A stretch of 49,051 nucleotides of DNA from Anaerolineales bacterium. GTDB taxonomy: Bacteria > Chloroflexota > Anaerolineae > Promineifilales > Promineifilaceae. Positions 31,020-40,435 of the stretch are shown here, piece by piece. Location: assembly GCA_011524645.1 (NCBI GenBank), contig WTJY01000201.1:1-49051 (forward strand), read 5' to 3'. Numbering within the stretch: the first letter of the stretch is position 1; each line of letters begins with the position of its first letter. The notes beneath the pieces are model-generated. The model was given only the letters and a program-made list of their open reading frames with translations, was not told the DNA's origin and ran no database searches. A program made the translations under genes and the position numbers.

Positions 31020-32231
31020 CTATTCATACCGGAAACGCCAAACACCGATGGCGAAAAAGACGGCCGCAAATAGCAATAACACACCCGCTTCTGGCAAGAT
31101 GTCGATCAGCGTATCACCACGCACAACAAGATCGGTCATGCCGCGCAGCGCCCAACTAGTGGGGGTGAAATTAGCCACCATTTGGGCGGCCGGTGGGAAA
31201 AACTCTAGGGGGTACCAACAGCCACCCAGCAACGCCAACACCATGCCGAGCATGATACTGAGTCCGTTCGCTTGCCCGTCTGTTTTAACAAAGGTGCCGA
31301 GCATCGTTCCCAAAGCGACACCGGCTAGGCCGAACGAAACGAGTAAGATCGCCAACCCACCAGGGCTGTTGCCGAAGCCGATCCCGAATCCTATCGCCCC
31401 GAATAGCACCAAAATGAGCATTTGCACCAACCCTTTGCCGAGCTGGCCGAAGATAACGCCCCCCATATAGGTCGCTTTGTTGGTCGGCGTCGTCAGCATG
31501 CGGCGCAATGTGCCATATTGCCGTTCACTCACAAATAGGACAGACACGCCGATAAGTGGGATAAACACCCATGTAATCAACTGGCCGATCGCTTGCTGGC
31601 TGGCTAGATCGAAGCCGGATTCAGCCGCTTCTTCCGGTTTGGTCAGGTTGATCCGTTCTGGCTTTGCGTCGAGCTCTGCCGCCGCTTTGTCACGGACCGT
31701 TTGGAACCAAGCCAGTTCTTCCGCTTCGTTGGCGAACCGGCCGTTGGCCGCTTCTTGGGCGGTACTAAGCGCTGCGATTTGGAGCGGACCACTTAGCTCG
31801 CTCAGGGCGACTTGAATCGCTTGGTTGGCGATTTGCCCATTGGTGTCGCTCGGTTGAATCCGCAGATCGAGCTCGGTCGTTTCCCCTTTTAAGACGGACG
31901 CTTCGAATCCGGCCGGAATATGCAGCACCGCCAACTCCCCATCAAGAAACGCTTCATCGGCCGTGGCTCGCGGCACGATTTTCGGCGCGACACTTGATGA
32001 GGCATCGAGTATGGCGATGAGATCGGCCGTTAAATCGCTTTGATCTTCATCCACCACCATGATCCCTAGCCCTGGGTTGTCATCCCCCTCACCCCCACCG
32101 AGATTCCCAGCAAAGAGAAAGATAAAGACCAACGGCAAAATCAAAAAGGTTAGCCAAGCCATCGGTGACGAAAATTCTAAGCGAATATCGCGCAAGCCGA
32201 TTTGAATCATTTTTTGTATCGTATTTCGCAT
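31020..32231 (-). CDS. ABC-2 type transporter permease
   Basis: A 403-aa membrane subunit. An N-terminal helix (PMAWLTFLILPLVFIFLFAG) leads to a large external domain (about 45-210), then five C-terminal helices including LITWVFIPLIGVSVLFVS, the cytoplasmic ERQYGTLRRMLTTPTNKA, and PTSWALRGMTDLVVRG, typical for the YhhJ/DrrB-like ABC-2 family. It pairs with the similar permease encoded just upstream (six-base gap) and with the ATPase. Substrate unknown; export of drugs, lipids or sodium is usual. Ends at a hairpin. Confidence 0.9.
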   Translation of the reverse strand: MRNTIQKMIQIGLRDIRLEFSSPMAWLTFLILPLVFIFLFAGNLGGGEGDDNPGLGIMVVDEDQSDLTADLIAILDASSSVAPKIVPRATADEAFLDGELAVLHIPAGFEASVLKGETTELDLRIQPSDTNGQIANQAIQVALSELSGPLQIAALSTAQEAANGRFANEAEELAWFQTVRDKAAAELDAKPERINLTKPEEAAESGFDLASQQAIGQLITWVFIPLIGVSVLFVSERQYGTLRRMLTTPTNKATYMGGVIFGQLGKGLVQMLILVLFGAIGFGIGFGNSPGGLAILLVSFGLAGVALGTMLGTFVKTDGQANGLSIMLGMVLALLGGCWYPLEFFPPAAQMVANFTPTSWALRGMTDLVVRGDTLIDILPEAGVLLLFAAVFFAIGVWRFRYE

Positions 32232-32237
32232 CGTTTT

Positions 32238-33473
32238 CTAGACTCCTTTCCGGCGGAACGAAAAGACCGCAAGGGTGAAAATCACCATAGCCATCAGCCA
32301 TAGCGCACCGATATTGGGTAAAATGTCGACCATCGTTTGACCCAAACCGAGTTTGGTAAATCCTTGTAGCGCCCATTGATTGGGAGTGATCGCTCCGATC
32401 GCATTAAGCGCGGGGACATCGATATCGACAAATGTGTCGCTGATCGCGCCAAACGTGAGCATGACGGCCGTGCCGATGCCGGTTACTTGCTCTGGGGTAC
32501 GCGCCAAACCGGCGATGAGTAACCCCCATGATGTGGCGGCGAGCGCGGCCGAAATAATCAGCGCAATCACCCCCAGCCAGTCTCCCCACACAATGTTGTA
32601 CATGAACGAGCTGCCGATCACTAAGATTCCAACTTGGGCGACACCGGTTAAAAAGATACCAAATATTTTCCCCCCCAAGATTTGACCGCTACTTGTGGGG
32701 GTGGTTTGCATGCGGTCAAGTGTCCCTTCAGTACGCTCGCGCAAAATGCTGCTCCCTCCAAGGGTGACCGTGTACATCAAGAAGAAGAGGGCCATACCGG
32801 GGGCGAGGACAGCTAGCGCGTTAAATTCGTTTTCGCTCGATTCGGCCGTTCCACTATTGACGCTGAGTCCGATTAACGGATCGGCTGTGCTTTGAGAGGT
32901 GACAAGCTCTGTCGCTTGATCCTGAATCGTATTGAGGTCAAATTGCCCGCTTTCGACAAGCTGTTCAATCGAGACAGTGACCAGAGTGGTGCCTTGATCG
33001 ACTTGCCCCATAAATTGGGTGACAACCGCTTCGACGACGCTGGCTGAAATCGGCCGTGCGGGACTGCGATAAAGCTCTAGTGCCTCTCCTTCGGCCGTTT
33101 CGCCGGTGCTGGGGTCAGGGATCATGATGTCAGAGAAATTAGCGGGAATAATAATTAAGGCGGCTAATTCATCCTCATCGACTTGGGTGCGCCCGTCGGC
33201 GACCGAGGTGGCGGGGATCACATCGATTAAGTCAGCTAAATCATCTGACTGAAAAACTTCGATCAGTTGCCCCCCCAAATTATCTTGGTCTTGATTGATA
33301 ATCATCACCGGAATATCTTGAATCCCGCTGGACCCATCATCGCTAAAAGCCCCCGAAACAAAGCCGAGACCTAGCGTGATGAGGTACGGGGCCAACAACA
33401 TAAGGATAAGCGCGGCCGGATCTCGCAAAATTAAGCGAAGGTCTTTGAGGCCGATGGCGAATATTTTATTCAT
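32238..33473 (-). CDS. ABC-2 type transporter permease
   Basis: A 411-aa membrane subunit with the same plan as its downstream partner: first helix AALILMLLAPYLITLGLGFV, an external domain rich in Asp/Gln/Thr (45-220), then LAPGMALFFLMYTVTLGGSS, the coupling segment LRERTEGTLDRMQTTPTSSG and four more helices. Middle gene of a three-gene operon (eight bases after the ATPase stop). The two permeases probably form a heterodimer because both keep the ERT/ERQ-G-TL coupling loop. Confidence 0.9.
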   Translation of the reverse strand: MNKIFAIGLKDLRLILRDPAALILMLLAPYLITLGLGFVSGAFSDDGSSGIQDIPVMIINQDQDNLGGQLIEVFQSDDLADLIDVIPATSVADGRTQVDEDELAALIIIPANFSDIMIPDPSTGETAEGEALELYRSPARPISASVVEAVVTQFMGQVDQGTTLVTVSIEQLVESGQFDLNTIQDQATELVTSQSTADPLIGLSVNSGTAESSENEFNALAVLAPGMALFFLMYTVTLGGSSILRERTEGTLDRMQTTPTSSGQILGGKIFGIFLTGVAQVGILVIGSSFMYNIVWGDWLGVIALIISAALAATSWGLLIAGLARTPEQVTGIGTAVMLTFGAISDTFVDIDVPALNAIGAITPNQWALQGFTKLGLGQTMVDILPNIGALWLMAMVIFTLAVFSFRRKGV

Positions 33474-33481
33474 GGTGTGGT

Positions 33482-34429
33482 CTACTCCCGCAAGGCACGG
33501 CCGGTCAGGTGTAAAAAGACCGCTTCTAAATTGGGTTCTTCGATGTCGATAGAACGGACCCGTTGTCCCGCTTCGGTCGCGATAGCCAGTAGATCGGGTA
33601 GGACGGAAGCGGCATCCGGCACAGTCACGACCACTTCTTGTTCGTTCGCATTTGCGGTACTAACAAAAGGTAGTTGGGTGAATGATGTGGCTAAATCGGC
33701 CGTGGGGGCATCTTCAGTAAAGTGTAAGCGCAACGTGTCTTGTTCACCGACCAAGCGGCGCAACTCGTCTTGGGTTCCTTGGGCGATCATTTTGCCGTGA
33801 TCGATAATCCCGACTTCGTCTGAGAGCTCTTGAGCTTCCTCCATGTAGTGGGTCGTATAGAGAACGCTCATCCCTTCATCGCGTAGCTCTTTGACCATAT
33901 CGAGAATACGCCGACGGCTTTGAGGATCGATACCGACTGTCGGTTCGTCCATAAAGACGAGTTTTGGCCGGTGTAGCAAACCGACCGCGATATTCAGTCG
34001 CCGTTTCATGCCACCAGAGAAGGTTTCGACCCGATCATTGGCCCGATCCGCCAGTTCGACCCGCTCTAAAAGCTCATCGATCCGCTTGTTTAGCGTTGCG
34101 CCACCCATGCCGGACATCGTTCCCCAAAATTTTAGATTATGTTTGGCATTTAGCTTGTTGTAGAGGGCTAAATCTTGGGGGACATAGCCGATCACCGCTT
34201 TGACTTTGTTGGGGGCGTTGACGATAGAATGACCATCGATTGTGGCGTCCCCATCGCTGGGTGACAGCAAGCAAGATAACATGCTGATGGTGGTGCTTTT
34301 ACCCGCGCCGTTGGGGCCGAGCAGGCTGAACACTTGACCGCGTTGAATCGAAAAATTGACCTGATTCACGGCCGTCAAATCGCCGTATTGTTTTCTGAGA
34401 TCGGCCGTTTCTAAGATTAATCTACTCAT
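33482..34429 (-). CDS. ABC transporter ATP-binding protein (DrrA-like)
   Basis: A 315-aa ATPase that drives the two permeases. Walker A is LLGPNGAGKSTT (about 38-49), the Q-loop region IGYVPQDLALYNKL, signature FSGGMKRRLN, Walker B KLVFMDEPTVGIDP, and the switch His in YTTHYMEEA. The C-terminal 80 residues form the extra domain common in drug/lipid exporters of this group. First gene of the operon running to 31020. Start ATG 34429. No neighbouring regulator identifies the substrate. Confidence 0.95.
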   Translation of the reverse strand: MSRLILETADLRKQYGDLTAVNQVNFSIQRGQVFSLLGPNGAGKSTTISMLSCLLSPSDGDATIDGHSIVNAPNKVKAVIGYVPQDLALYNKLNAKHNLKFWGTMSGMGGATLNKRIDELLERVELADRANDRVETFSGGMKRRLNIAVGLLHRPKLVFMDEPTVGIDPQSRRRILDMVKELRDEGMSVLYTTHYMEEAQELSDEVGIIDHGKMIAQGTQDELRRLVGEQDTLRLHFTEDAPTADLATSFTQLPFVSTANANEQEVVVTVPDAASVLPDLLAIATEAGQRVRSIDIEEPNLEAVFLHLTGRALRE

Positions 34430-34495
34430 ACTTCCTCAAATCGTGATTGTGGCTAGATTCTATAGCCTTACGTGTGTGGGGATCAAGCGGTTGCA

Positions 34496-34623
34496 GGGCA
34501 TAAACAACCTGTCGCGCTATAACAGCGGCCGGCGACTTGACTGAGGCCGTAGGCCGTTGTTTTAGCCGTGGGATTTATCCCACCGGCTAAAATTCGCGAC
34601 ATTTTGACGACTTGTTTATGCCC
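34496..34623. repeat. 128-bp element with three nested inverted repeats
   Basis: Outer arms GGGCATAAACAA (34496-34507) and TTGTTTATGCCC (34612-34623), middle arms TGTCGCG (34510-34516) and CGCGACA (34595-34601), inner arms TTTTAGCC (34560-34567) and GGCTAAAA (34585-34592) enclosing TGGGAT/ATCCCA. All arms are perfect. Looks like a miniature element with terminal inverted repeats or a large cruciform. Confidence 0.5.
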
Positions 34624-34642
34624 GTTGAATGCTGTGATCATT

Positions 34643-34670
34643 TTGTACCAAATGTTGTATTTGGTACAAT
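34643..34670 (+). promoter_or_regulatory. recQ promoter inside an 11-bp inverted repeat
   Basis: TTGTACCAAAT (34643-34653) and ATTTGGTACAA (34659-34669) are perfect arms with five bases between. The -35 TTGTAC and -10 TACAAT (16-base spacer) fall within them, so a protein bound to the palindrome would block polymerase. A repressor-controlled recQ is likely. Confidence 0.55.
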
Positions 34671-34859
34671 GGAAACTGCTAGGAAGAAAGCGATGATCAT
34701 GAGACATGAAGCTGTTTTCCTTTGATTATTATCCTGCAATTCGAGCGAATGATTTATCGCTCAGGCAATCTAACCATGCTACACTTCGACAGTCAACGAG
34801 GATGTGACGAAACAAATCACACAAACAGTTTTAGAGCCAATCAGCAAGAGGAGAATTTG

Positions 34860-37817
34860 ATGAAAGTTGTGGTGGTCGCCCATAAAATGGTGGGCAAACA
34901 GTTGTATTTGGTTTTGATGGGGTTTGACGGCCGTGTTTATCGCACCGTTGCCCCACCCTACCCGCATATGATCGGGCAAACGATCACCATTGAAATGGAA
35001 CCGGCTGCGCACCCTCCTCACACGGAAACGATTACCGTGACGCATCAAATTCCCCAAGCACCGGTCGACGACACGGCCGTTTTTATCGCCCAAAACGGTG
35101 GGCTATGTACCGGTCCGTTGGGGCAACAATTTAACCGATTGACGCAAAAAAATGAGGTTCAAGCCCGTTTTGTCTCTGAGGCGAAAGGGATGCCGGAGCG
35201 GAGTACGATTTTTTGGCAGGTGGATCGGCCGTTAAAGCGGATCGTGCAAGGGAAAAGAACCCGATATCACTATCCCGATGGGACGCGACTGCCGTTTGTG
35301 GCGGCCGATGCGAAAACGGCCGTGGCGGAAATCCCCGCCAAAGCGATTCTTTGCCTAACACTGGCACCACGCTGGCAGCCGAAAAATCAACCGGAGATCG
35401 AACCACGCTGTTATGTGCAAATTGCGGGTTGGTTTGCGCCCCCAGTGATTCCCCAGCTTCCGAGCGAACCACCCAGTGCTGATATAGATGAGATGACGGC
35501 CGATTTTCCACCCGATTTATATGATGATCCGTTTTCGGCCGAGCCGTTTTTTGATGAACCCCCTGACTTTGCCGATCTGCCCCCCGCCTTTGATGATTTC
35601 GAGTTGCCTTCAGATAGCGCGGTGCTCATCGAAGCGGATTGGCGGCCGTTGGCGACCGGTACGCCCCAAGAAACATTGCAACAGGTCTTTGGGTATGACG
35701 CTTTTCGGACGATGCAGGCGGATGTCATCGATAATGTGTTGAATAAGCAAGATACCTTGGTCATTATGCCGACCGGGCAAGGGAAGTCGTTGTGTTATCA
35801 GCTGCCTGCGCTCCACTTTTCAGGGATCACAATTGTGGTTTCCCCGCTGATTTCGCTGATGATCGATCAGGTTCAGCAGCTTAAAGAGATTGGCGTTGCG
35901 GCCGCCACATTGAATAGCAGTATGCCCCGCGCGGAACAAAGCCGGATTATCGGGGAGTTGTTACACGGCCGTCTTAAGCTGTTATATATTTCGCCAGAAA
36001 CTTTGTTGCGGGCGCGTACGTTACAACTGCTATCACAGTGTCAGGTCGATTGCTTTACCGTTGATGAGGCCCACTGTATTTCTGCGTGGGGGCATGATTT
36101 CCGTAAAGAGTACCGTGAATTGATGCAGGTACGTAGCCGTTTCCCCTCGGCCGTATGTGTCGCCCTTACCGCTACCGCAACCCAGCGTGTGCGCCAAGAT
36201 ATTAGCCAAACCTTGGGGATTCCCCGCTCAAATCAATACGTGGCGAGCTTTGATCGCCCCAATTTGCATCTGTCTGTCCAGCTTTTACAAAATGCAGATC
36301 GCCAAGTGGCGCAGTTTCTCAAAGCTCATCAAGGGGAAGCGGGAATTGTCTATTGTCCCACACGGAAGCTGGTTGATACGTTGACCGATCAGTTGGAGCA
36401 ACAAGGGTACCCGGTCCTGCCTTACCATGCGGGTCTGCCGGATGGTGTACGCAAACAGAACCAAACTCGCTTTATTTATGAAGATGGCTTGATCATGGTG
36501 GCGACGGTGGCGTTTGGGATGGGGATTAATAAGCCGAATGTCCGTTGGGTGTTGCATTTCGGGTTGCCCAAAAATATAGAGAGCTATTATCAGCAAATCG
36601 GCCGTGCCGGTCGTGACGGGCTAGATGCTCATTGCCTGATGATCTTTAGTTATCAAGATATTCGCACCATTAAATACTTTATTAGTCAAGGGGCCGAGGA
36701 CCAGCAGCGGGGGGCGCAAATGCGTTTGGATGCCTTGATCGCCTATGCGGAAGCGGCCGTGTGCCGCCGTCGGCCGTTACTGGACTATTTTGGGGAGGGG
36801 TACAAAAAAGAAACGTGTACCGATATGTGTGACAACTGCCAAGACACCCGCCAATTGGTTGACATAACTGTTATGGCCCAAAAATTCTTGTCCTGTGTGC
36901 GACGCACCGGTGAGCGGTTTGGCATGAGTCATGTGATCGATGTTTTGCGCGGTTCTCGCTCTGAAAAGATTTTATCGCGCGGGCATGACACGCTGAGTAC
37001 CTACGGAATCGGTTTGGAATTTAGCAAGAAAGAGTGGCAGTTTTTCGGCCGTCAGTTCCAACAACTGGGATTATTGAGCCAAGATGCCCAGTTTGGGAGC
37101 CTGATGTTGACCGATTTGGGCCATAAAGTGATGCGTGGGGAGTCGCTAATGGGGCATATGCCGGAAAAACAAACGGCCGTGGAACCGATCGGCCGTACTC
37201 CGATGCCAACCGACTATGACAGCAAGCTGTATGAAATTGTGCATGCGAAACGGGGGGATTTGGCGCGTGAAGCTGGCTTGCCCCCTTATGTCGTTTTCTC
37301 TGATCGGACATTGGTTGATATGGCTTTGCGTTTTCCCCAATCGCGCGATTCGTTTGCCCAGTTGTATGGGGTGGGGCGGGCGAAGCTCGATAAGTATGCG
37401 GATATCTTTTTGCCACTGATCCAAGCCTATTGCCAAGAGCATGGTTTGAATGAAGTGGCGATCCCGAAACCGGCCGTGATGAGCCGAACCGGACATAAAT
37501 CCCGTAGTGAAGAGGTCTGGGAAGCGTATCAAGATGGTGAATCGGTTATCGATTTGGCGAAAAGATACGGGGTGAAAAACCATACGGTGCTCAATCACCT
37601 ATGGAAAGCGTTCCAAGCGGGCCACCCGCTTCGCTTTGATGCAGAGCTGGTGGAGATTACCCATTTATCGGCCGAACAACAGGACCAAGTCTTAGAGGTT
37701 TTTGCCGAGCATGGGACCGATATGTTGAAACCGGTTTTTTCGGCTTTGGGGGAATCTGTCTCCTATGCCGATCTGCATGTGATGCGTTTAATCGCGATTA
37801 GCCAACCATCAAACTGA
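34860..37817 (+). CDS. recQ: RecQ-family DNA helicase with novel N-terminal region
   Basis: A 985-aa 3'-5' DNA helicase. I chose ATG 34860 because GAGGAG lies just upstream, shortening the open frame by 46 residues. Residues 1-275 are not RecQ-like: a beta-rich part starting MKVVVVAHKMVGKQLYLVLM and then an acidic Pro-rich linker. The helicase has MPTGQGKS (303-310), DEAH (402-405), and QQIGRAGRDG. A four-Cys zinc site follows (from about 633, ending CDNC), then winged helix, HRDC (about 787-860) and a C-terminal HTH (SVIDLAKRYGVKNHTVLNHL). Role in recombination and fork repair. Confidence 0.94.
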   Translation: MKVVVVAHKMVGKQLYLVLMGFDGRVYRTVAPPYPHMIGQTITIEMEPAAHPPHTETITVTHQIPQAPVDDTAVFIAQNGGLCTGPLGQQFNRLTQKNEVQARFVSEAKGMPERSTIFWQVDRPLKRIVQGKRTRYHYPDGTRLPFVAADAKTAVAEIPAKAILCLTLAPRWQPKNQPEIEPRCYVQIAGWFAPPVIPQLPSEPPSADIDEMTADFPPDLYDDPFSAEPFFDEPPDFADLPPAFDDFELPSDSAVLIEADWRPLATGTPQETLQQVFGYDAFRTMQADVIDNVLNKQDTLVIMPTGQGKSLCYQLPALHFSGITIVVSPLISLMIDQVQQLKEIGVAAATLNSSMPRAEQSRIIGELLHGRLKLLYISPETLLRARTLQLLSQCQVDCFTVDEAHCISAWGHDFRKEYRELMQVRSRFPSAVCVALTATATQRVRQDISQTLGIPRSNQYVASFDRPNLHLSVQLLQNADRQVAQFLKAHQGEAGIVYCPTRKLVDTLTDQLEQQGYPVLPYHAGLPDGVRKQNQTRFIYEDGLIMVATVAFGMGINKPNVRWVLHFGLPKNIESYYQQIGRAGRDGLDAHCLMIFSYQDIRTIKYFISQGAEDQQRGAQMRLDALIAYAEAAVCRRRPLLDYFGEGYKKETCTDMCDNCQDTRQLVDITVMAQKFLSCVRRTGERFGMSHVIDVLRGSRSEKILSRGHDTLSTYGIGLEFSKKEWQFFGRQFQQLGLLSQDAQFGSLMLTDLGHKVMRGESLMGHMPEKQTAVEPIGRTPMPTDYDSKLYEIVHAKRGDLAREAGLPPYVVFSDRTLVDMALRFPQSRDSFAQLYGVGRAKLDKYADIFLPLIQAYCQEHGLNEVAIPKPAVMSRTGHKSRSEEVWEAYQDGESVIDLAKRYGVKNHTVLNHLWKAFQAGHPLRFDAELVEITHLSAEQQDQVLEVFAEHGTDMLKPVFSALGESVSYADLHVMRLIAISQPSN

Positions 37818-37909
37818 TTTTCAATCGGCGATCTTACCCAAAAAGTGCGTGATTTTCTGTCTAATCTGTAGAATTTTTGTCGAGTTCACCCATTTTTACG
37901 CTTATGACG

Positions 37910-37938
37910 TTGCAATTGGTGTATCGATTGCTTACAAT
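37910..37938 (+). promoter_or_regulatory. Promoter of the RelA/SpoT gene
   Basis: -35 TTGCAA at 37910-37915 and -10 TACAAT at 37933-37938 with a 17-base spacer, predicting a start near 37945 and a leader of about 140 bases. Confidence 0.55.
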
Positions 37939-38086
37939 GTCCGATACAGATGCGCATAAAATCAAATGAGCATCTTGTTTTTTTTCTTGTAAATTGATTC
38001 AGACATTCCTCATAATTGAATCAAATGCTATAGCGTGACTTTAACAGACGCATGTGCACCCAACATGACAACGGAGTAGGCTATTT

Positions 38087-40411
38087 ATGGTAGCAGAACA
38101 TGTAGACCCATCGGGGATCGAATTTTTTGCACAAGTGGATCGTTACCTTTCGGCGAAGGACCAAGCAAAGGTAAGGGATGCTTTTGAAGTCGCCAAAGTG
38201 CAGCATGGCGAGGAACGGCGCAAATCGGGAGAGCTATTTTTTACACACCCCCTAACTGTAGCAACTTATCTGTCGACTTATTATTTGGATGCATCCGCAT
38301 TGGTGGCCGCATTACTACATGACGTTGCTGAAGATACCAATATGTCGGTGGAAGCGATTTGTCAGCAATTTGGTGAAGAGGTCGGGCAGATTGTGGATGG
38401 TCTGACTAAATTTGATCGAGTCACGGCCAAGGCGAAGCTCGGCCGTGAGCTAACGCCGGAAGAGGTCAAAGAAGCGACCACATTTAAGCTCTTTGATATG
38501 ATGACTAGCGATATGAGGATTGGGATCGTTAAGATATTTGACCGCTTACACAACATGCGCACTATTCGAGCCACACCCCCTCACAAACAAAAGATTAAAG
38601 CCCGAGAAACCCTTTCGATCTATGCGCCACTCGCCAATCGTTTGGGGATGTGGAAAGTAAAAAATGAACTGCAAAGTATTTCTTTCGGCATCCTCAATCC
38701 TGAGCGATACGGTATGTTGTGTTATTTGTTGGCGGAGCGAGAACAGCGTTATAAAGAGATCTATCAAAATTTTTCAGATGAAGTGAATCGGCTGCTTCGT
38801 GGTGCTGGGCTGTCGGTGGTTGATGTATTTCCGGCTGAAGGTGATATTGAATCTCAATATAATATATTGGCACATGAAGAACATGGGGATGCCTATATTC
38901 GGGATGCTCAGCCTAATTTGGTGGTTTTGTTAAAGCGGACAGAAGAATGTTATAACGCACTGTACCATATTCACACCACTTGGCGACCGGTGCGCGACCA
39001 AATGAAGGATTATATCGGTGCGCCCCGTACCAATTTGTATCGATCTCTTCACACCGCTGTTGTCTACCGTGGGGTGCCTCTCAAAATCCAACTCCGTACT
39101 GAAAACATGCAAATCGAATCCCAATTGGGTGTTTTGTCCCGTTGGCAGAGCAAGAAACGGCCGGATGTGTGGTCTGTCGAGTCGCGCCAGCGTGTAGATG
39201 ATATGTTGAACAACATCAGTGTGAGTATCAAAGAGGAAGTAGAAGAGCTGGGTGAAGGGGTACGTCGGGTGATTGATGACTTCTTTACCAATCAGATCAT
39301 CGTCTATACGCCGGAAGGGGATAAAAAAGAGCTTCCGGCCGGTGCGACCCCTATCGATTTCGCCTATAAGGTCCATACAGCCGTTGGTCATAGCTGTCGT
39401 GGGGCAACCGTTGATAACAAACAGGTTCCTCTGACCTATAAATTAAAAGACGGGCAGATTGTCAATATTAAGAGGCATGGCAAAGAGCCACAGCGGTCAT
39501 GGTTAGACGATAGTTTAGAGTATGTACAGACCACCACCGCAAAAGCGGCCTTACGCCGTTGGTTTCGTAATCTCCCAGAACTGCGTGCGATTACTCAGGG
39601 GAAGCGTTTGCTTGTTAAAGAGCTTGGCATGCTAAACGAAAGTGATTACCCCCATCGCAAAGTGGGGAAGTGGTTTGGTTATGAATCGGAAGATGATCTC
39701 TATTTCGCTTTGGGGCGCGCCGAGATTTTGCCGACTGAAGTGGGGACAAAAATTTTAACTGAGAATTGGACACTGTTGCCACAAGTCCCTGATGAGCAGG
39801 TTGCTGATACCGTACGTACCCCGCAGGGGGAACTAATTATGGTTGAGGGAGGTGGCGGTCGTGAGCTACGCTTATGCCGCATTTGTGACCCACGCCCTGG
39901 GGATGAAGTGACCGGTTTTATTCGACGTGATGAAGTGGTTACGATGCATCGTATCGGTTGTCGTACGTTGAGCGCGGATGATATGCGTGACGGCCGTAGT
40001 TTGCGTCTTCGTTGGCGGGAGGACGGCCGCGAGGAGCAAACACAGGGGAGACCGGTGACAATTCAGGTGAGCGTACACGACCGCAGCGATTTACTACATG
40101 ACATTACCCATATGATGCACGAGGAGCAGGTTAATATTATGGCCGTTTGTGCTAGTTCCCGTGATCATCGCGCTTCAATTGTGCTCAGCGTAGCGGCCCA
40201 TAGCCCGCGCCAAGTGGTTAGTTTGCTGCATCGGATTCAAGCCTTGGTTAACGTGATTAAGGTCTGTTATTTAGGGGAATCTGTACCGACCAACGGTGTG
40301 TCTAGCGCCCAAATTTGTTGCCACCATGCGACTTTGCACGAGGCTGAACACCGGACCCCGATACCTTATCTAAATGGAAGCGGCAAGCCGAAACAGTTTG
40401 TCGCCAAGTAG
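38087..40411 (+). CDS. rel: RelA/SpoT homologue, hydrolase intact, synthetase probably inactive
   Basis: A 774-aa long RSH protein with the usual order: HD hydrolase, synthetase, TGS, helical, CC zinc-finger and ACT domains. The HD site is complete: His54 (FTHPL), His78-Asp79 and Glu82-Asp83 (HDVAEDT), Asp152 (FDRLHNMRT). The synthetase fold remains (CYNALYHIH, DYIGAPRTNLYRSLH), but the ATP-binding RxKxxxS loop is replaced by residues about 250-260, the Asp of the DL.R segment is missing (276-282), and EVQIRT is KIQLRT (333-338). The TGS domain has GATPIDFAYKVHTAVGH; CC has LCRICDPRPGDE. It should degrade (p)ppGpp and probably not make it. GGAG precedes ATG 38087. Confidence 0.93.
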   Translation: MVAEHVDPSGIEFFAQVDRYLSAKDQAKVRDAFEVAKVQHGEERRKSGELFFTHPLTVATYLSTYYLDASALVAALLHDVAEDTNMSVEAICQQFGEEVGQIVDGLTKFDRVTAKAKLGRELTPEEVKEATTFKLFDMMTSDMRIGIVKIFDRLHNMRTIRATPPHKQKIKARETLSIYAPLANRLGMWKVKNELQSISFGILNPERYGMLCYLLAEREQRYKEIYQNFSDEVNRLLRGAGLSVVDVFPAEGDIESQYNILAHEEHGDAYIRDAQPNLVVLLKRTEECYNALYHIHTTWRPVRDQMKDYIGAPRTNLYRSLHTAVVYRGVPLKIQLRTENMQIESQLGVLSRWQSKKRPDVWSVESRQRVDDMLNNISVSIKEEVEELGEGVRRVIDDFFTNQIIVYTPEGDKKELPAGATPIDFAYKVHTAVGHSCRGATVDNKQVPLTYKLKDGQIVNIKRHGKEPQRSWLDDSLEYVQTTTAKAALRRWFRNLPELRAITQGKRLLVKELGMLNESDYPHRKVGKWFGYESEDDLYFALGRAEILPTEVGTKILTENWTLLPQVPDEQVADTVRTPQGELIMVEGGGGRELRLCRICDPRPGDEVTGFIRRDEVVTMHRIGCRTLSADDMRDGRSLRLRWREDGREEQTQGRPVTIQVSVHDRSDLLHDITHMMHEEQVNIMAVCASSRDHRASIVLSVAAHSPRQVVSLLHRIQALVNVIKVCYLGESVPTNGVSSAQICCHHATLHEAEHRTPIPYLNGSGKPKQFVAK

Positions 40412-40422
40412 TTTTTTTGTTC

Positions 40423-40428
40423 TATAAT
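40423..40428 (+). promoter_or_regulatory. -10 box for a leaderless glycosylase mRNA
   Basis: TATAAT ends seven bases before ATG 40436, and TTGTCG lies about 19 bases further upstream at the end of rel. The predicted transcript starts at the ATG. Confidence 0.45.
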
Positions 40429-40435
40429 TGCCTGC

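Larger units (their letters stand above)
34430..34859. other. Divergent region between the ABC operon and recQ
   Basis: 430 bases with no gene: a 128-bp nested inverted repeat at 34496-34623, a palindromic promoter/operator at 34643-34670, and a leader with a small GAGCGA/TCGCTC hairpin near 34743-34762 before the recQ ribosome site. Confidence 0.45.

Noticed and set aside
30883-31470. 195-codon plus-strand frame
   Set aside because: It overlaps the ABC-2 permease on the opposite strand, has a Ser/Pro/Lys-rich shadow composition and lacks a ribosome site.
34722-34859. N-terminal extension of RecQ by 46 residues
   Set aside because: The extension includes leader-like sequence; GAGGAG stands directly before ATG 34860.
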